Assembly: GCF_018129385.1 (NCBI RefSeq)
Contig: NZ_JAFCLN010000006.1
Coordinates: 186,001-250,000, forward strand
Length of the DNA stretch: 64,000 bases
Source: Bradyrhizobium lablabi
Lineage (GTDB): Bacteria > Pseudomonadota > Alphaproteobacteria > Rhizobiales > Xanthobacteraceae
Direction: 5' to 3'
Made by a program: the position numbers and the translations under genes. Under the pieces are notes generated by a model. It saw only the letters and a list, made by a program, of their open reading frames with translations, did not search any database and was not told the DNA's origin. Each line of letters opens with the position of its first letter. Position 1 is the stretch's first letter. Of this stretch, positions 18,011 through 26,771 are shown in pieces.

Positions 18011-18370
18011 ATGCTTTCAGCCAAAACTCTTGCGGCGGCCGTGCTGCTGGCTGCGACCGCAGCGACGCCGGCATTGGCGCGAGTTCATCATGCACCGTTC
18101 GCCGTGCCGGGCGGCATGAGCAGCGACCAATCCCTGTACATGCAAAATCTGCGCGACTCCGGATACAATCCGAGGAACGACTACAATCCGAACGGCACCA
18201 TCAGGGCCGCCATCCAGGAGCCGGGCTTGTTCGCGTTCAATTATCCCAATCTGGACGTGCTGAATGGCGGCGCGCCGACGCCTGCCGCCAGGCTTTCCCG
18301 CGACTGGCCCGCGTTGCGAGGCGCGTGTGCGTCGGCCGGCGGCGGCATCACGTACTGCGGCCACCGCTAG
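18011..18370 (+). CDS. secreted hypothetical protein
   Basis: This 119-residue protein has a signal peptide (about residues 1-24, ending A-L-A-R). The mature part has a Tyr/Asn-rich Y-N-P-R-N-D-Y-N-P-N segment and ends with two Cys (A-C-A-S-A-G-G and T-Y-C-G-H-R) that could pair. ATG 18011 has GAGGAGA eight bases upstream; the longer frame to 17825 is rejected. A hairpin follows at 18410-18445. Family unknown to me. Confidence 0.65.
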   Translation: MLSAKTLAAAVLLAATAATPALARVHHAPFAVPGGMSSDQSLYMQNLRDSGYNPRNDYNPNGTIRAAIQEPGLFAFNYPNLDVLNGGAPTPAARLSRDWPALRGACASAGGGITYCGHR

Positions 18371-18932
18371 GATATAACGCGCGCCGGGCAATGACCCTGT
18401 TTTCGTGATGCGATGCTGCCTGACACTCGGAGCGGGCAGCATCGCTGCGCGCACCGGCTTCGCGTCGCCTCTCAGCCCGCGGATGCGCAGGCCGACATCA
18501 AGTGAAACCTGACAGGCCGGAATGGCTGTCCGCTCTCCTGCCAGCGCTGCCCCGACGTGAGTACGGAGCACAAAGCAACATCAGGAAGAGCGCTCTATTG
18601 GCCTTGTATCTGGCAGCGGACCGGCTGCCTTCCGCACCGAGCATCACGACACGTCCTTCTGCCGTACATATGCTCCAGCGCCACTTACGACCCCGCTTGT
18701 TCAGCAGTATCTCAAAGACGGAGAATTGATGCGGTAGCATTCCAGCCCTTCGCTGCCCGTTGGCGGCAAGTCGTCGAGAACTCGCTTTGTCTGCGATGGC
18801 CGACCTTGGCGGGCTTGAGGGAATTAGATCGATCTCTGCCGACTTTCATCACCCAAATGGGTGAAGGCCGCAGAGCCGTTCGCGAGAGCGACGCGTTGCG
18901 CCGTATTCTCGAAATTCCGCGCGATATCTATA
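18371..18932. other. intergenic without a supported gene
   Basis: About 560 bases carry a hairpin near the start but no reading frame with a start site, ribosome binding site or coding-like composition. The long plus frame 18557-18967 runs into a known repeat and was rejected. Confidence 0.5.
18410..18445 (+). terminator. 11-bp hairpin after the secreted protein gene
   Basis: Arms 18410-18420 and 18435-18445 (gcgatgctgcc and its complement) form a perfect stem with a 14-base loop, 40 bases after the stop. No T-run follows. Confidence 0.4.
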
Positions 18933-18985
18933 GCGTTTTCAAGCGAAGTGGATACCGGTTCGCGTGAAGAAAACGCGTCAAAACA
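18933..18985 (+). repeat. dispersed repeat family B, copy 1
   Basis: The core cgaagtggataccggttcgc flanked by gcgttttc and gaaaacgc is shared with copies at 35614-35662 and 38161-38224 on the other strand. It lies between two genes, followed by a short hairpin. Confidence 0.7.
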
Positions 18986-19005
18986 AGAAGCCAGAGCCCC
19001 GTTCC

Positions 19006-19025
19006 GATTCCATCGGAACGGAACA
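19006..19025 (-). terminator. hairpin after the LuxR-type gene
   Basis: The arms gttccgat and atcggaac around a three-base loop lie directly after the minus-strand stop at 19030. It is a probable transcription end for the regulator gene. Confidence 0.45.
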
Positions 19026-19029
19026 GGCT

Positions 19030-20142
19030 CTAGCCGCTGCGCACCGCTTTTCCGCCCAACAGGCTGACGAGTTCCTGCTGGCGCGAGACGCCCGTCTTTG
19101 AAAGCACGGACTTGAGTTGACTGCGCACCGTCTCGCGATTGACGCCGGTCGCCTCGGCAAGCGCGTCGATGGTTTCAGCCCGGCCAATCCCGCGCGCCAC
19201 ACGCGCCTCCGCTGGCGTGAGATCGAACAGGCCTTGCAGCACTTCCGCCGTCGGGACCGCAGCCCGGTCTACCGGCGTCACCACCAACAATGCCGTTGAT
19301 TGAACGAAGATGTCGTGCGCTGCGCCGCGAACCGGAATGAGGTGAAGCACCATGGGAACACGCTCCGGTGTTGCCGCGACCGCGATGGACCTTACGACAC
19401 GCCAGCCTCCGATTGGCAGCGTTTCAAGCGCGTCGGCAAGGAGCCCATCGGCCATTTCGTCAGCGACGACCAAACGCTGCATGCGATCCTCGAACAGCGA
19501 TGGCATCAACGCCTGGAACAGCGCATTTGCCGCAAACAAGCGACCGCGATCGCGCAGAACAGCGCCCGGAATGCCCAAGGCCTGCAACGCTTCCGCCTGC
19601 GCCCTTGCCTTCTCGAATCCCAATCGGTTGGCGGTCAGGGTAGAGCGCGCCAGGTGCGGACGCAGTTCATCGAGGAACGTCACCACTTCGCGCGGCACCG
19701 GACCATGTTCATGATGCCGGGGCATCACAATTGCAATCGAATCGCCGATGGGCATCGGAATGATCGTGCCCGCGCGGTAGCCGAGCCCATGCTTTCGGTA
19801 AAAATTGCGATAGACGTAGTCGGTCTCAAGCTCTTGTTCCGTGAACAAGTCGCCATCATTGACGAAACCGGGGTGATTGAGCGCATAGGCACGTTTGAGC
19901 GCCTGGTCACGCTGGCTCCATTCACCATTCATGAACAGATCCATTTTTCCGGCATGTTCAACGGAGGCGACACCACGCACGTATCCCTCGCGGACCGCAA
20001 ACAGGAGGCCGCCATTTCCTCCGATGGAAGCGCCAAGCTCGCCGAGAACGGCGGGCCATAGCGAGGGCAAGAGACCCGCCTCATAAATGCGATCAACCAG
20101 CCGGTTCGAATCGACTTCCACGGCGCCCCCATGCACTGACAT
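19030..20142 (-). CDS. LuxR-type helix-turn-helix regulator
   Basis: This 370-residue protein has a C-terminal LuxR/GerE helix-turn-helix domain (about 305-365: L-T-P-A-E-A-R-V-A at its start, then A-T-G-V-N-R-E-T-V-R-S-Q-L-K). The N-terminal 300 residues form a PAS/GAF-like sensor with no phospho-receiver or autoinducer motif that I can see. ATG 20142 has GGAGG five bases upstream, so the open frame to 20337 is not used. The regulator is separated by 410 bases from the radical SAM gene upstream in the same direction. Its target and signal are unknown. Confidence 0.85.
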   Translation of the reverse strand: MSVHGGAVEVDSNRLVDRIYEAGLLPSLWPAVLGELGASIGGNGGLLFAVREGYVRGVASVEHAGKMDLFMNGEWSQRDQALKRAYALNHPGFVNDGDLFTEQELETDYVYRNFYRKHGLGYRAGTIIPMPIGDSIAIVMPRHHEHGPVPREVVTFLDELRPHLARSTLTANRLGFEKARAQAEALQALGIPGAVLRDRGRLFAANALFQALMPSLFEDRMQRLVVADEMADGLLADALETLPIGGWRVVRSIAVAATPERVPMVLHLIPVRGAAHDIFVQSTALLVVTPVDRAAVPTAEVLQGLFDLTPAEARVARGIGRAETIDALAEATGVNRETVRSQLKSVLSKTGVSRQQELVSLLGGKAVRSG

Positions 20143-20553
20143 TTCGCCTCCGAGTGAGCGGCAGTGCATCGGCATCACTCGACACGGAAATATTGCCGGA
20201 TTCGGCAGGCTTGCAAAGGCCGTAGCTTTTCGGGGGTCATTCGAGGCGAGTGGTCGTCTGAAGCGATTGCGGTACCGCCTCGCAGCATCATGGAACTTCG
20301 CCGGCTCAATCGTCGGCTTGTTCCGCCCGCCCCGCACTCCTGCCTGTGCGGGTCAGTCTCAGGTAACCGTCACGGAGCGCCACGGTACGGAAATCAAGTC
20401 GACTTTGGAAACGCTGTAGGGTGCCCGGTTCACGTCACCCTTCAGCCTATGGATGCGCCGGATGCGACGCAGCAACTTCGGGTAATCACGTCCGTCATGC
20501 GGGCCGCTGGCGCCAACTCCCGCTCTTCTCGGTCGCGAACGGGTTTGGTCGGC
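20143..20553. other. intergenic between regulator and radical SAM gene
   Basis: About 410 bases. No gene, terminator or clear operator was recognised. It probably contains the regulator's promoter. Confidence 0.4.
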
Positions 20554-22137
20554 CTAGCACGCACCCAGCGGCGCGGCGACGTCCAGCTCGGCAATGCGGC
20601 GGTCAATCTCTCCGATCACGCGCTTCGAGAACGGTCCGAGGTGCAGGTAAAGCGCCATCAACATCACGATGAAACGCAGCGCGCCCGGATTGTTCTTGGC
20701 TACCTCAACAAAAGTCTTCCAGAACGGCTCGCGAGCCTCCGGCAGAGCCCGCACGATCGTGTGGACGATGTCAACGCCAAGCCTCTTGCGCATGTCGCCG
20801 TCCGGCAGATCGCGGCGGCGGTCGGAGCGATCGAGCATGACAGCGAGTCGTGACAGCCGTCCCGCATATGCGATTGGATTGAACACGTGCCCGAGCACGG
20901 CCCGATAATCCACGAGGATGTCACGAAGTGGACGCCTGGTGTCGAAATTGCAACCGAGCGTGCACTGATCCCCCGCTTGTTCGACTTTCATGAGGTCATG
21001 GCCTTGGTGGAGGCGACCTTCACTCGCCAGGCGCCGGGTCAATTGTGTGCCGGGCAGCGCGTAGAGAAGTCCGACCATGCAGACCGGAATGTTCGTCTCC
21101 TCGATAAAGTCGATCATGGCCCGACCCATCGAGGCTTTCTCGGTATCAAACCCGACGATAAAGCCGGCAGTGACGAACATGCCGTAACCGTAGATCTTGT
21201 GGATGCACTCGGCGATGTTGCGCCTGGTGTTCTGCTTCTTCTTCATCTGCACGAGGGTCTCTGGATCCGGGCTCTCGATGCCGACGAAAATCCCGAAGAA
21301 GTTCGCGTCCTTCATCGCCTGCAACAGCTCGTCGTCGTCAGCGATGTTGATCGAGGCTTCGGTCGAGAACTCGAACGGATAGTCGCGCTCTTCCAGCCAC
21401 GCTTTGAGCCGCGGCAGCAGTGTGCGGAGATTCTTCTTGTTGCCGATAAAATTGTCGTCGACGAAATCGACATGCCCACGATAACCATGATCGTACAGCG
21501 CTTGCAGCTCGGCCAGAATCTGATCGTTGGTCTTGGTGCGCGGCACACGACCATACAGCTCGATGATGTCGCAGAACTCGCAGGTGAACGGGCAGCCACG
21601 CGAATATTGCACGCCGATGAATAGATACTGATCGAACTTGATCAGATCGTAACGCGGCATCGGGCTTTGCGTGACGTCGATCTTGAATTTCTCGGCGACA
21701 AAAACGCCCTTGCGTTCGCCGCTTTCCCATGCGGCGATGAAGTCCGCCATGATTTGCTCGGCCTCGCCGATCACCTGGAAGTCCGCGTTTGTGTAAAGGT
21801 GCGGGCTGGAGGAGACGTCAGGCCCACCGACGCATACCGGCTTGCCGTGCAGGTGGGCGAGATCGATCAGGTAGAGGAAATCAGGCTGCTGGTTGAGCAT
21901 ACCGCCGATCATGACAAGATCGGCCCACTCGAGGTCCGCGTCCGTCAACGGCTCAGTGTTGCGGTTGACGAGGCGGATGTCCCAGTGCTTCGGCAGCATG
22001 GCGGCGACCGTGATCAGGCCGAGTGGCGCTGCCGGATACTTCGCTCCGATCAGTTCGCAGGCTTCCGTATAGTTCCAAAACGAGTTTGGAACGAACTTCG
22101 GATAGATCATCAGGACGCGGCAGGGACTTGTCGTCAT
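20554..22137 (-). CDS. B12-binding radical SAM protein, HpnP-like (DUF4070)
   Basis: This 527-residue protein starts with a cobalamin-binding-like Rossmann domain (about 5-145: L-V-M-I-G-G-M-L near 74, V-G-G-P-D near 103). A radical SAM domain follows with the cluster motif C182-P-F-T-C186-E-F-C189, then a DUF4070-type C-terminal region (about 380-520). The N-terminal pattern (Y-P-K-F-V-P-N-S-F-W-N-Y) and layout resemble hopanoid C-2 methylase HpnP, so a methyl transfer to an unactivated carbon is plausible. It is not beside hopanoid genes, and paralogues are common. GGAG lies six bases before the start. It ends a co-directional run that includes an MTA/SAH nucleosidase-like gene, which could remove its by-products. 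Confidence 0.82.
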   Translation of the reverse strand: MTTSPCRVLMIYPKFVPNSFWNYTEACELIGAKYPAAPLGLITVAAMLPKHWDIRLVNRNTEPLTDADLEWADLVMIGGMLNQQPDFLYLIDLAHLHGKPVCVGGPDVSSSPHLYTNADFQVIGEAEQIMADFIAAWESGERKGVFVAEKFKIDVTQSPMPRYDLIKFDQYLFIGVQYSRGCPFTCEFCDIIELYGRVPRTKTNDQILAELQALYDHGYRGHVDFVDDNFIGNKKNLRTLLPRLKAWLEERDYPFEFSTEASINIADDDELLQAMKDANFFGIFVGIESPDPETLVQMKKKQNTRRNIAECIHKIYGYGMFVTAGFIVGFDTEKASMGRAMIDFIEETNIPVCMVGLLYALPGTQLTRRLASEGRLHQGHDLMKVEQAGDQCTLGCNFDTRRPLRDILVDYRAVLGHVFNPIAYAGRLSRLAVMLDRSDRRRDLPDGDMRKRLGVDIVHTIVRALPEAREPFWKTFVEVAKNNPGALRFIVMLMALYLHLGPFSKRVIGEIDRRIAELDVAAPLGAC

Positions 22138-22309
22138 GTTTACTCCGGCCCCAGCCCCCGACCTTGTGCGTCACCGTGCCACGCGGTTTGTCGAGGCTCA
22201 AGAGTCGATCCGCTCATCGACACAGGCATTTGGTCGCGCCCGCAGGCTGACTTCTTTTCGCCAAGTTGATCGTGGCTGGTACCCCAGCATGCCGGGCCGC
22301 CTTAGCGCT

Positions 22310-23344
22310 TCAGCCCACCGATGCGCCAGCCTTTGCCCGGCTTATGCCGAGTGTCACGATGCGATGCAAGAGGTCCGGATAGTCAATTCCGACATGCTTG
22401 GCCGCCGTCGCGAACTCCTGGCTCTTGGCGATTTCAGGATTGGGATTGGCTTCGATGAAATACGGCGTACCGTCGGCGGCGAGGCGGAAGTCGATGCGGG
22501 CGTAGCCGTCGAGCCCGAGTATCTTGTAGATGCGCTTCGCCGTTCGCTGAATGCGAGCGTATACTTCCGGCGCGAGATCTTCGGCCGGCCCGTCCACGAT
22601 TCCGACGCGTTCCTGATAATCGACATCGTGCTTGGCCTTTTGGGTGGCGATCTGCCGCGCCCCCTCCCCGCCCAGGCTGCCGAACTTCAATTCCCAGACC
22701 GGCAAAACCTGGAGCCGGGTGTTACCGAGCACGCCGACATAGAGCTCCCGTCCCTCGATGTACTGCTCGGCGATGGCGGCGGTCTCCAGCTTCTCGTGAA
22801 CGAAGGCGACGCGCTCGGCGAGCTGCTCGTCGGTGTCGACGATCGATGCCTGCGAGATTCCGAATGACCCGTCCTCGCTCAGGCTCTTGACGATCAGCGG
22901 CAGCGCGAGGCGCGGCGGCCGCTTGACCTTGCGGTTCTTCGGAAACACGGCAAAGGCCGGCACCGCGATCCGGCGATGGTGCACCAGAGTCTTGGACAGA
23001 TCCTTGCCGCGCGCCAGGATCAGGCCGCGCGGATTGCATCCGGTATAGGGAACCTTCATCAGCTCGAGATAGCTCGCGATGTGCTGGTCATAGGCGGAGG
23101 CATAGTGAAACTCCTCCAGCAACGTGTACACCACGTGCGGCTTGAAGCTCTCGATCTCGTCGCGCAGCGGCTTGATTTCCTCCTGTACGCCGAGCGGACG
23201 CACGTCATGGCCGGCCGCACGCAAGGTGCTCACAACGTCGAATTCCGTCTTCCATCCATGGATTTCCTTTGCGCTATACCCGTCGGTCGAGTCCGGGGGC
23301 ACGCAATCCGGATGCATCAACACCAGTATGCGCAGGCGTCTCAT
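22310..23344 (-). CDS. D-Ala-D-Ala-ligase-like ATP-grasp protein
   Basis: This 344-residue ATP-grasp enzyme probably joins a carboxylate to an amine or thiol through an acyl phosphate. Visible motifs are P-L-I-V-K-S-L-S-E-D-G-S (about 160-171), E-Q-Y-I-E-G-R-E-L (about 212-220) and the metal-binding R-I-D-F-R-L (about 286-291) and E-A-N-P-N-P (about 300-305). The start ATG at 23344 overlaps the metallopeptidase stop (ATGA), proving the pair is expressed together. Real Ddl enzymes sit with mur/fts genes, so the substrate is more likely a peptide or small molecule other than D-alanine. Confidence 0.82.
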   Translation of the reverse strand: MRRLRILVLMHPDCVPPDSTDGYSAKEIHGWKTEFDVVSTLRAAGHDVRPLGVQEEIKPLRDEIESFKPHVVYTLLEEFHYASAYDQHIASYLELMKVPYTGCNPRGLILARGKDLSKTLVHHRRIAVPAFAVFPKNRKVKRPPRLALPLIVKSLSEDGSFGISQASIVDTDEQLAERVAFVHEKLETAAIAEQYIEGRELYVGVLGNTRLQVLPVWELKFGSLGGEGARQIATQKAKHDVDYQERVGIVDGPAEDLAPEVYARIQRTAKRIYKILGLDGYARIDFRLAADGTPYFIEANPNPEIAKSQEFATAAKHVGIDYPDLLHRIVTLGISRAKAGASVG

Positions 23345-24369
23345 AGCGCGATCCATTTGCGCCGCGACGGGCCGAACAGCGCGTGCATGGTCTTGGCGGT
23401 CAACAGGATGGTGAAGTTGATCAAAAGCTTCCGCTCGGAACCGGGAGCACGCAGATCGAGTTCGCGGCAGCGGGAGATCATGTCGTCGAGAACCGCATCG
23501 AGCGTCAACTGGTTCTCGCCGGTCCACCGCGCCACCTGCTGCCTGACTTGCGCACGGTGCCGCCTGATGAAAGCGGACGCCGGCTGCGCCCGTCGGTGCC
23601 GCGGTTCACTGGAGAACAGGCGGGAGAGATCGCGGTCGTACGTCTTTGGCGGCGTGAAGGCGTAGAACGCCTGCTTTTTTTGATAATGTTCGCCAAGAGT
23701 CTTGCTGAGACTGGACAGCGGATCGACACGCTCCCGTGTCGTGACCAACGGCCGCTGCCCTGCAATCTCGCCCATCAGTTCGTCGACATATTCGAGCTTC
23801 TTCAGCGCCGGCCAGCCGGCATATCGCGTCCGCCAGTTCGACCGCGGCCGCAACCACACTGCAAAGGTTTCGGCAAAATCCTCGTCCGGATGGCTCTGCG
23901 CGTACCAGAGCCGGAGATGCTGGACATAACGGCGGCTGGCCGGATTGGGCCGGTAGTAGAGCGGATAGTGTTTCGACGACGGGCCGAACAATTGCTGCCA
24001 ACGCCGGCGGCGTTGCAACTGATAGCCATGCTGGATGGCATGGCCCGCCTCGTGACGGAGAATCGCCATGCACTCGGACCATGTGCTGCCCTCGACGTCG
24101 AGCATCATCTTCTTCTCGAGTTTCATAAGGCGCGGATGGGCCAGATAGAACGGAATCGCAATACCGGGCACATCCGCCGGACTGAACCATTCGCTCGAAA
24201 TCCACGTGTGCGGCCGCAGCCTGATGCCCCGCGCCTGTAGCTCCTCATTGAGAGCGCCGACACAATCCTCGAGCCAGGTGCCCTCGACCTTAACCCTCAG
24301 ACTGCTGAGGCGTTGCTTGAGCAACTGCTCATCCGACAGCTTTTCCCAAGCATATTTCCGACGTGGCAT
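23341..24369 (-). CDS. putative zinc-binding metallopeptidase
   Basis: This 342-residue protein has the metal motif L-R-H106-E107-A-G-H110 and a downstream acidic residue in D-F-A-E-T-F-A (E167) in gluzincin style. Regions around it are Arg- and aromatic-rich. No signal peptide is present, so it is probably cytoplasmic. It matches the putative zinc-binding metallopeptidase group (Peptidase_Mx-like). It is translationally coupled to the ATP-grasp gene, suggesting opposite or consecutive steps on one peptide or amide substrate. The start has no clear Shine-Dalgarno sequence. Confidence 0.75.
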   Translation of the reverse strand: MPRRKYAWEKLSDEQLLKQRLSSLRVKVEGTWLEDCVGALNEELQARGIRLRPHTWISSEWFSPADVPGIAIPFYLAHPRLMKLEKKMMLDVEGSTWSECMAILRHEAGHAIQHGYQLQRRRRWQQLFGPSSKHYPLYYRPNPASRRYVQHLRLWYAQSHPDEDFAETFAVWLRPRSNWRTRYAGWPALKKLEYVDELMGEIAGQRPLVTTRERVDPLSSLSKTLGEHYQKKQAFYAFTPPKTYDRDLSRLFSSEPRHRRAQPASAFIRRHRAQVRQQVARWTGENQLTLDAVLDDMISRCRELDLRAPGSERKLLINFTILLTAKTMHALFGPSRRKWIAL

Positions 24370-24482
24370 AGGGTTCCGAAAGTCATAAAAAACAAGTTAG
24401 CCGGATGGTGTCACAGGATGCTGCCGGCAACAACCGCCGAGTTTCCACGACAAGCCGCTATCCCGTGGCCCGCATCGCGCCC

Positions 24483-25298
24483 CTATCCTCGAGCGGTCAT
24501 CACGTGCCGCAAGATCCTCGGGTTCAGCTCCGACGAATGCGTGATGGCCAGCATGTGGCCTGCCAGCGGAAGGTGAATGTGCCGGGCGTTCGGCATCGTT
24601 GCCGCGAGACGTCTGGCCATCCGCTGTGACGGTTGCGGTGAGGCACCACCTGAAATCAGCAATGTGGGCACCGCCAGCCGCCTGGCCGCCTCGCCCGTAT
24701 CCCTTTCGGCGAAGATCGCGGAGAAATCGCCGACCAGCTTGGTGACGCGCTCCATGAGGAGTGACTTCTTGCCTGATGACAGCAAATCCCAACAGCCCGG
24801 CCCGTTCCAGAACGCGAGGAACCTCTGTAGAGCAAGCTCCTTCTCGCCCGACCATATCGGGGCACATATGCGCTCGCTCGCCGCGGCAAACAGGTCGTAC
24901 AGCGGGCGATCGGCATCGCGTTCAAGCAGGATCGTGGGCAGTACCGGTTCAATCAGCGTCAGGCTACGAACCCGGTGCGCAAGACGTTCGCTGGTCGCGA
25001 GCTTGAACGCGATGGCGCCACCGAACGAATGCCCGACGAAATGAACTGGTCCTGCAAGCACCTCCAACTGCCGCGACAATGGCTCCGCTTCCGCATCCAG
25101 CCGAGACGTCGCGGGATTGCGACAGGGTGGATTGCTGCCGTAGCCCGAAAGGTCCGGGGCAACGGCGTTGCATATGCCTGCGCAAGTTTCGACGAGCTGG
25201 CTCCATTGTTGCCCGGAGCTCAACGAGCAGTGCAAGGCAACGACGTTGTCTGTCGCGTTCACATCCGTGAGCGGGCGCCGGTTCTTCAATGCGGTCAT
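24483..25298 (-). CDS. alpha/beta hydrolase
   Basis: This 271-residue single-domain hydrolase has the nucleophile elbow G-H-S91-F-G-G, an early H-C-S-L-S-S-G-Q oxyanion-type segment (residue 23 onward) and a late catalytic His in L-A-G-H-M-L. No signal peptide is seen. Esterases, lipases and C-C hydrolases share these features, so the substrate is open. It lies 24 bases after the nucleosidase-like gene and 113 bases before the metallopeptidase gene, all in one direction. Confidence 0.82.
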   Translation of the reverse strand: MTALKNRRPLTDVNATDNVVALHCSLSSGQQWSQLVETCAGICNAVAPDLSGYGSNPPCRNPATSRLDAEAEPLSRQLEVLAGPVHFVGHSFGGAIAFKLATSERLAHRVRSLTLIEPVLPTILLERDADRPLYDLFAAASERICAPIWSGEKELALQRFLAFWNGPGCWDLLSSGKKSLLMERVTKLVGDFSAIFAERDTGEAARRLAVPTLLISGGASPQPSQRMARRLAATMPNARHIHLPLAGHMLAITHSSELNPRILRHVMTARG

Positions 25299-25322
25299 CG
25301 CGCTGTCGCGGGGCTCACTTGC

Positions 25323-25913
25323 CTAGGTGTCGCAAACCAGCGCGGCGCCCAGCCGATCCCAGAAAAGATCTGCGCCGGGAGCGCAATTTGCATTCCACTG
25401 CTCGTGTGCGGCGTCATCCGCGGCGTCCGTTACATATTTGAAGGCTCGCCACGGCACGCCAAAACGTTTGCAGACACTGGCAATTGCAAAGAGCTCCATG
25501 TCGACGACATCGACGCTGTTCGCGGCGAGCCACGGATCGTCAGATGTAACGAAGCTGTCGCCCGTGCCGCACACCGCGCCGGCCCGGCCGGATTCCAGGA
25601 TGTGGTCTTCGCAGTACGGGGTGACGCCGCGCGGCGCGAGCGGCATTGCCATCATGTCGCGTTGGACCACGCGCGATATCTCGACCAGGCCGTGGAGACC
25701 CTTGCTGATCTTGCCGCAAGTGCCGTAGTTCACGACGAGGGCTCGTCTTCGCCTGAGAAGCGATTCGGCCGTTGCGATCGCCGCATTGATCTTTCCGACG
25801 CCGGAAAACACCACTTCCACGTCATCTCCGGCGCGTTCCTCATTCAACTCGCTCTTCAAAGCCGCCACGACCAGGACCGGGCGATCTCCTGCTGCTTTTT
25901 CCAAAATGTTCAT
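25323..25913 (-). CDS. MTA/SAH nucleosidase-like phosphorylase-family protein
   Basis: This 196-residue member of the PNP/UDP phosphorylase superfamily aligns by eye with Pfs/MtnN. E22 in the A-A-L-K-S-E segment matches the N-terminal catalytic Glu, S-G-V-G-K-I-N-A-A matches the phosphate/ribose loop, V-D-M-E140 matches the ribose-binding Glu and V-T-D163-A-A-D matches the catalytic Asp. It is shorter than MtnN (about 230), with shortened loops. The expected reaction is hydrolysis of the N-glycosidic bond of methylthioadenosine, S-adenosylhomocysteine or 5'-deoxyadenosine. AAGGA lies eight bases before the ATG. It is 24 bases from the hydrolase gene. Confidence 0.78.
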   Translation of the reverse strand: MNILEKAAGDRPVLVVAALKSELNEERAGDDVEVVFSGVGKINAAIATAESLLRRRRALVVNYGTCGKISKGLHGLVEISRVVQRDMMAMPLAPRGVTPYCEDHILESGRAGAVCGTGDSFVTSDDPWLAANSVDVVDMELFAIASVCKRFGVPWRAFKYVTDAADDAAHEQWNANCAPGADLFWDRLGAALVCDT

Positions 25914-26060
25914 GATGCTGTTCCTTCGAAGGCCTCGATCGACGGCAGCATGGTCCGCTATGCGCCTTGATCGCGATTTCCGGCTTGCGTTGCAGTGGGA
26001 CTGCCGGCGGTTGATCCCTCATCGGAGGGGGAGCGCCGCGGCCCCGTTCGAGGCCGGCAA

Positions 26061-26771
26061 TCAGCCGGTGAATCTCTTTTTGAGTTCGCATTCCTCAGGC
26101 ACTATCCGCGTGAACTGGTGCCGATCCGAGAAAGCCGCCTTGAATGCGGGGCGCGCCGAAAATCTGGCGACGTAGTCCCTGAAGACCGCGTCGGAGCACA
26201 ACTGGAAAGCCTGCGCCCAGAGGACGTTGTATCCGACGACGCAATCGGCGGCCGAGAAGCCGGCACCGCAAATGAACGGCGCCCTGCTCAAGCGTTCCTT
26301 CAATTGCGGTTCGACCTCAGCTGCGAACTTCCGCCGATATCGCCGTATGGTCCTGTCGTCCCTCTCGGTTGCGGAAAGAACATCCTCATGGATGCGAATC
26401 TGCCAGAGCATCATGTCCATGGAGGACGCACCGAAATGCAGCATCTGGAGGTAATCCGCGCGCTCCATGGAGAGGACGTGAGGGATCGGCGCGAGCTTCC
26501 TGTCCGGGAAGGTATCGGCGAGCAATGCGACCATCGCCCCGCTCTCGATCATGTGAAATGGCTTGCCGTCCTCCATCGCGATCTCCAGCACCGGAACGGC
26601 ATGGTTCGGATTGAGCACCAGAAATTCTTCCCGGTATTGATCGGCGTTGTGGAGCGTTACCGACTCGACGTCGAAGTCGTCGCCCATCAGTTCGTGCAGC
26701 AGCCATTTCACGCGCGCACTGCGCACCGCCGGACTATGATAGAGTTTTAGCCGTTTGACCCGTGAATTCAT
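26061..26771 (-). CDS. glutathione S-transferase family protein
   Basis: This 236-residue protein begins with a thioredoxin-fold GST domain (L-Y-H-S-P-A-V-R-S, then N-H-A-V-P-V-L-E with the cis-Pro, and M-I-E-S-G-A-M, which binds the glutathione gamma-glutamyl group). A helical C-domain contains F-S-A-A-D, the usual N-capping motif. GAAGGAGG lies seven bases before the start. It may detoxify electrophiles or act as a ligandin. It is the most upstream gene of the co-directional run, 147 bases before the nucleosidase-like gene. Confidence 0.88.
   Translation of the reverse strand: MNSRVKRLKLYHSPAVRSARVKWLLHELMGDDFDVESVTLHNADQYREEFLVLNPNHAVPVLEIAMEDGKPFHMIESGAMVALLADTFPDRKLAPIPHVLSMERADYLQMLHFGASSMDMMLWQIRIHEDVLSATERDDRTIRRYRRKFAAEVEPQLKERLSRAPFICGAGFSAADCVVGYNVLWAQAFQLCSDAVFRDYVARFSARPAFKAAFSDRHQFTRIVPEECELKKRFTG

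Noticed and set aside
18557..18967. 136-codon plus-strand frame
   Set aside because: Composition is poor, there is no start signal, and it ends inside the dispersed repeat B.
20554..22137. assignment as hopanoid C-2 methylase HpnP itself
   Set aside because: The fold and N-terminus are similar but no hopanoid gene lies near, and HpnP-like paralogues are common. The family-level call was kept.
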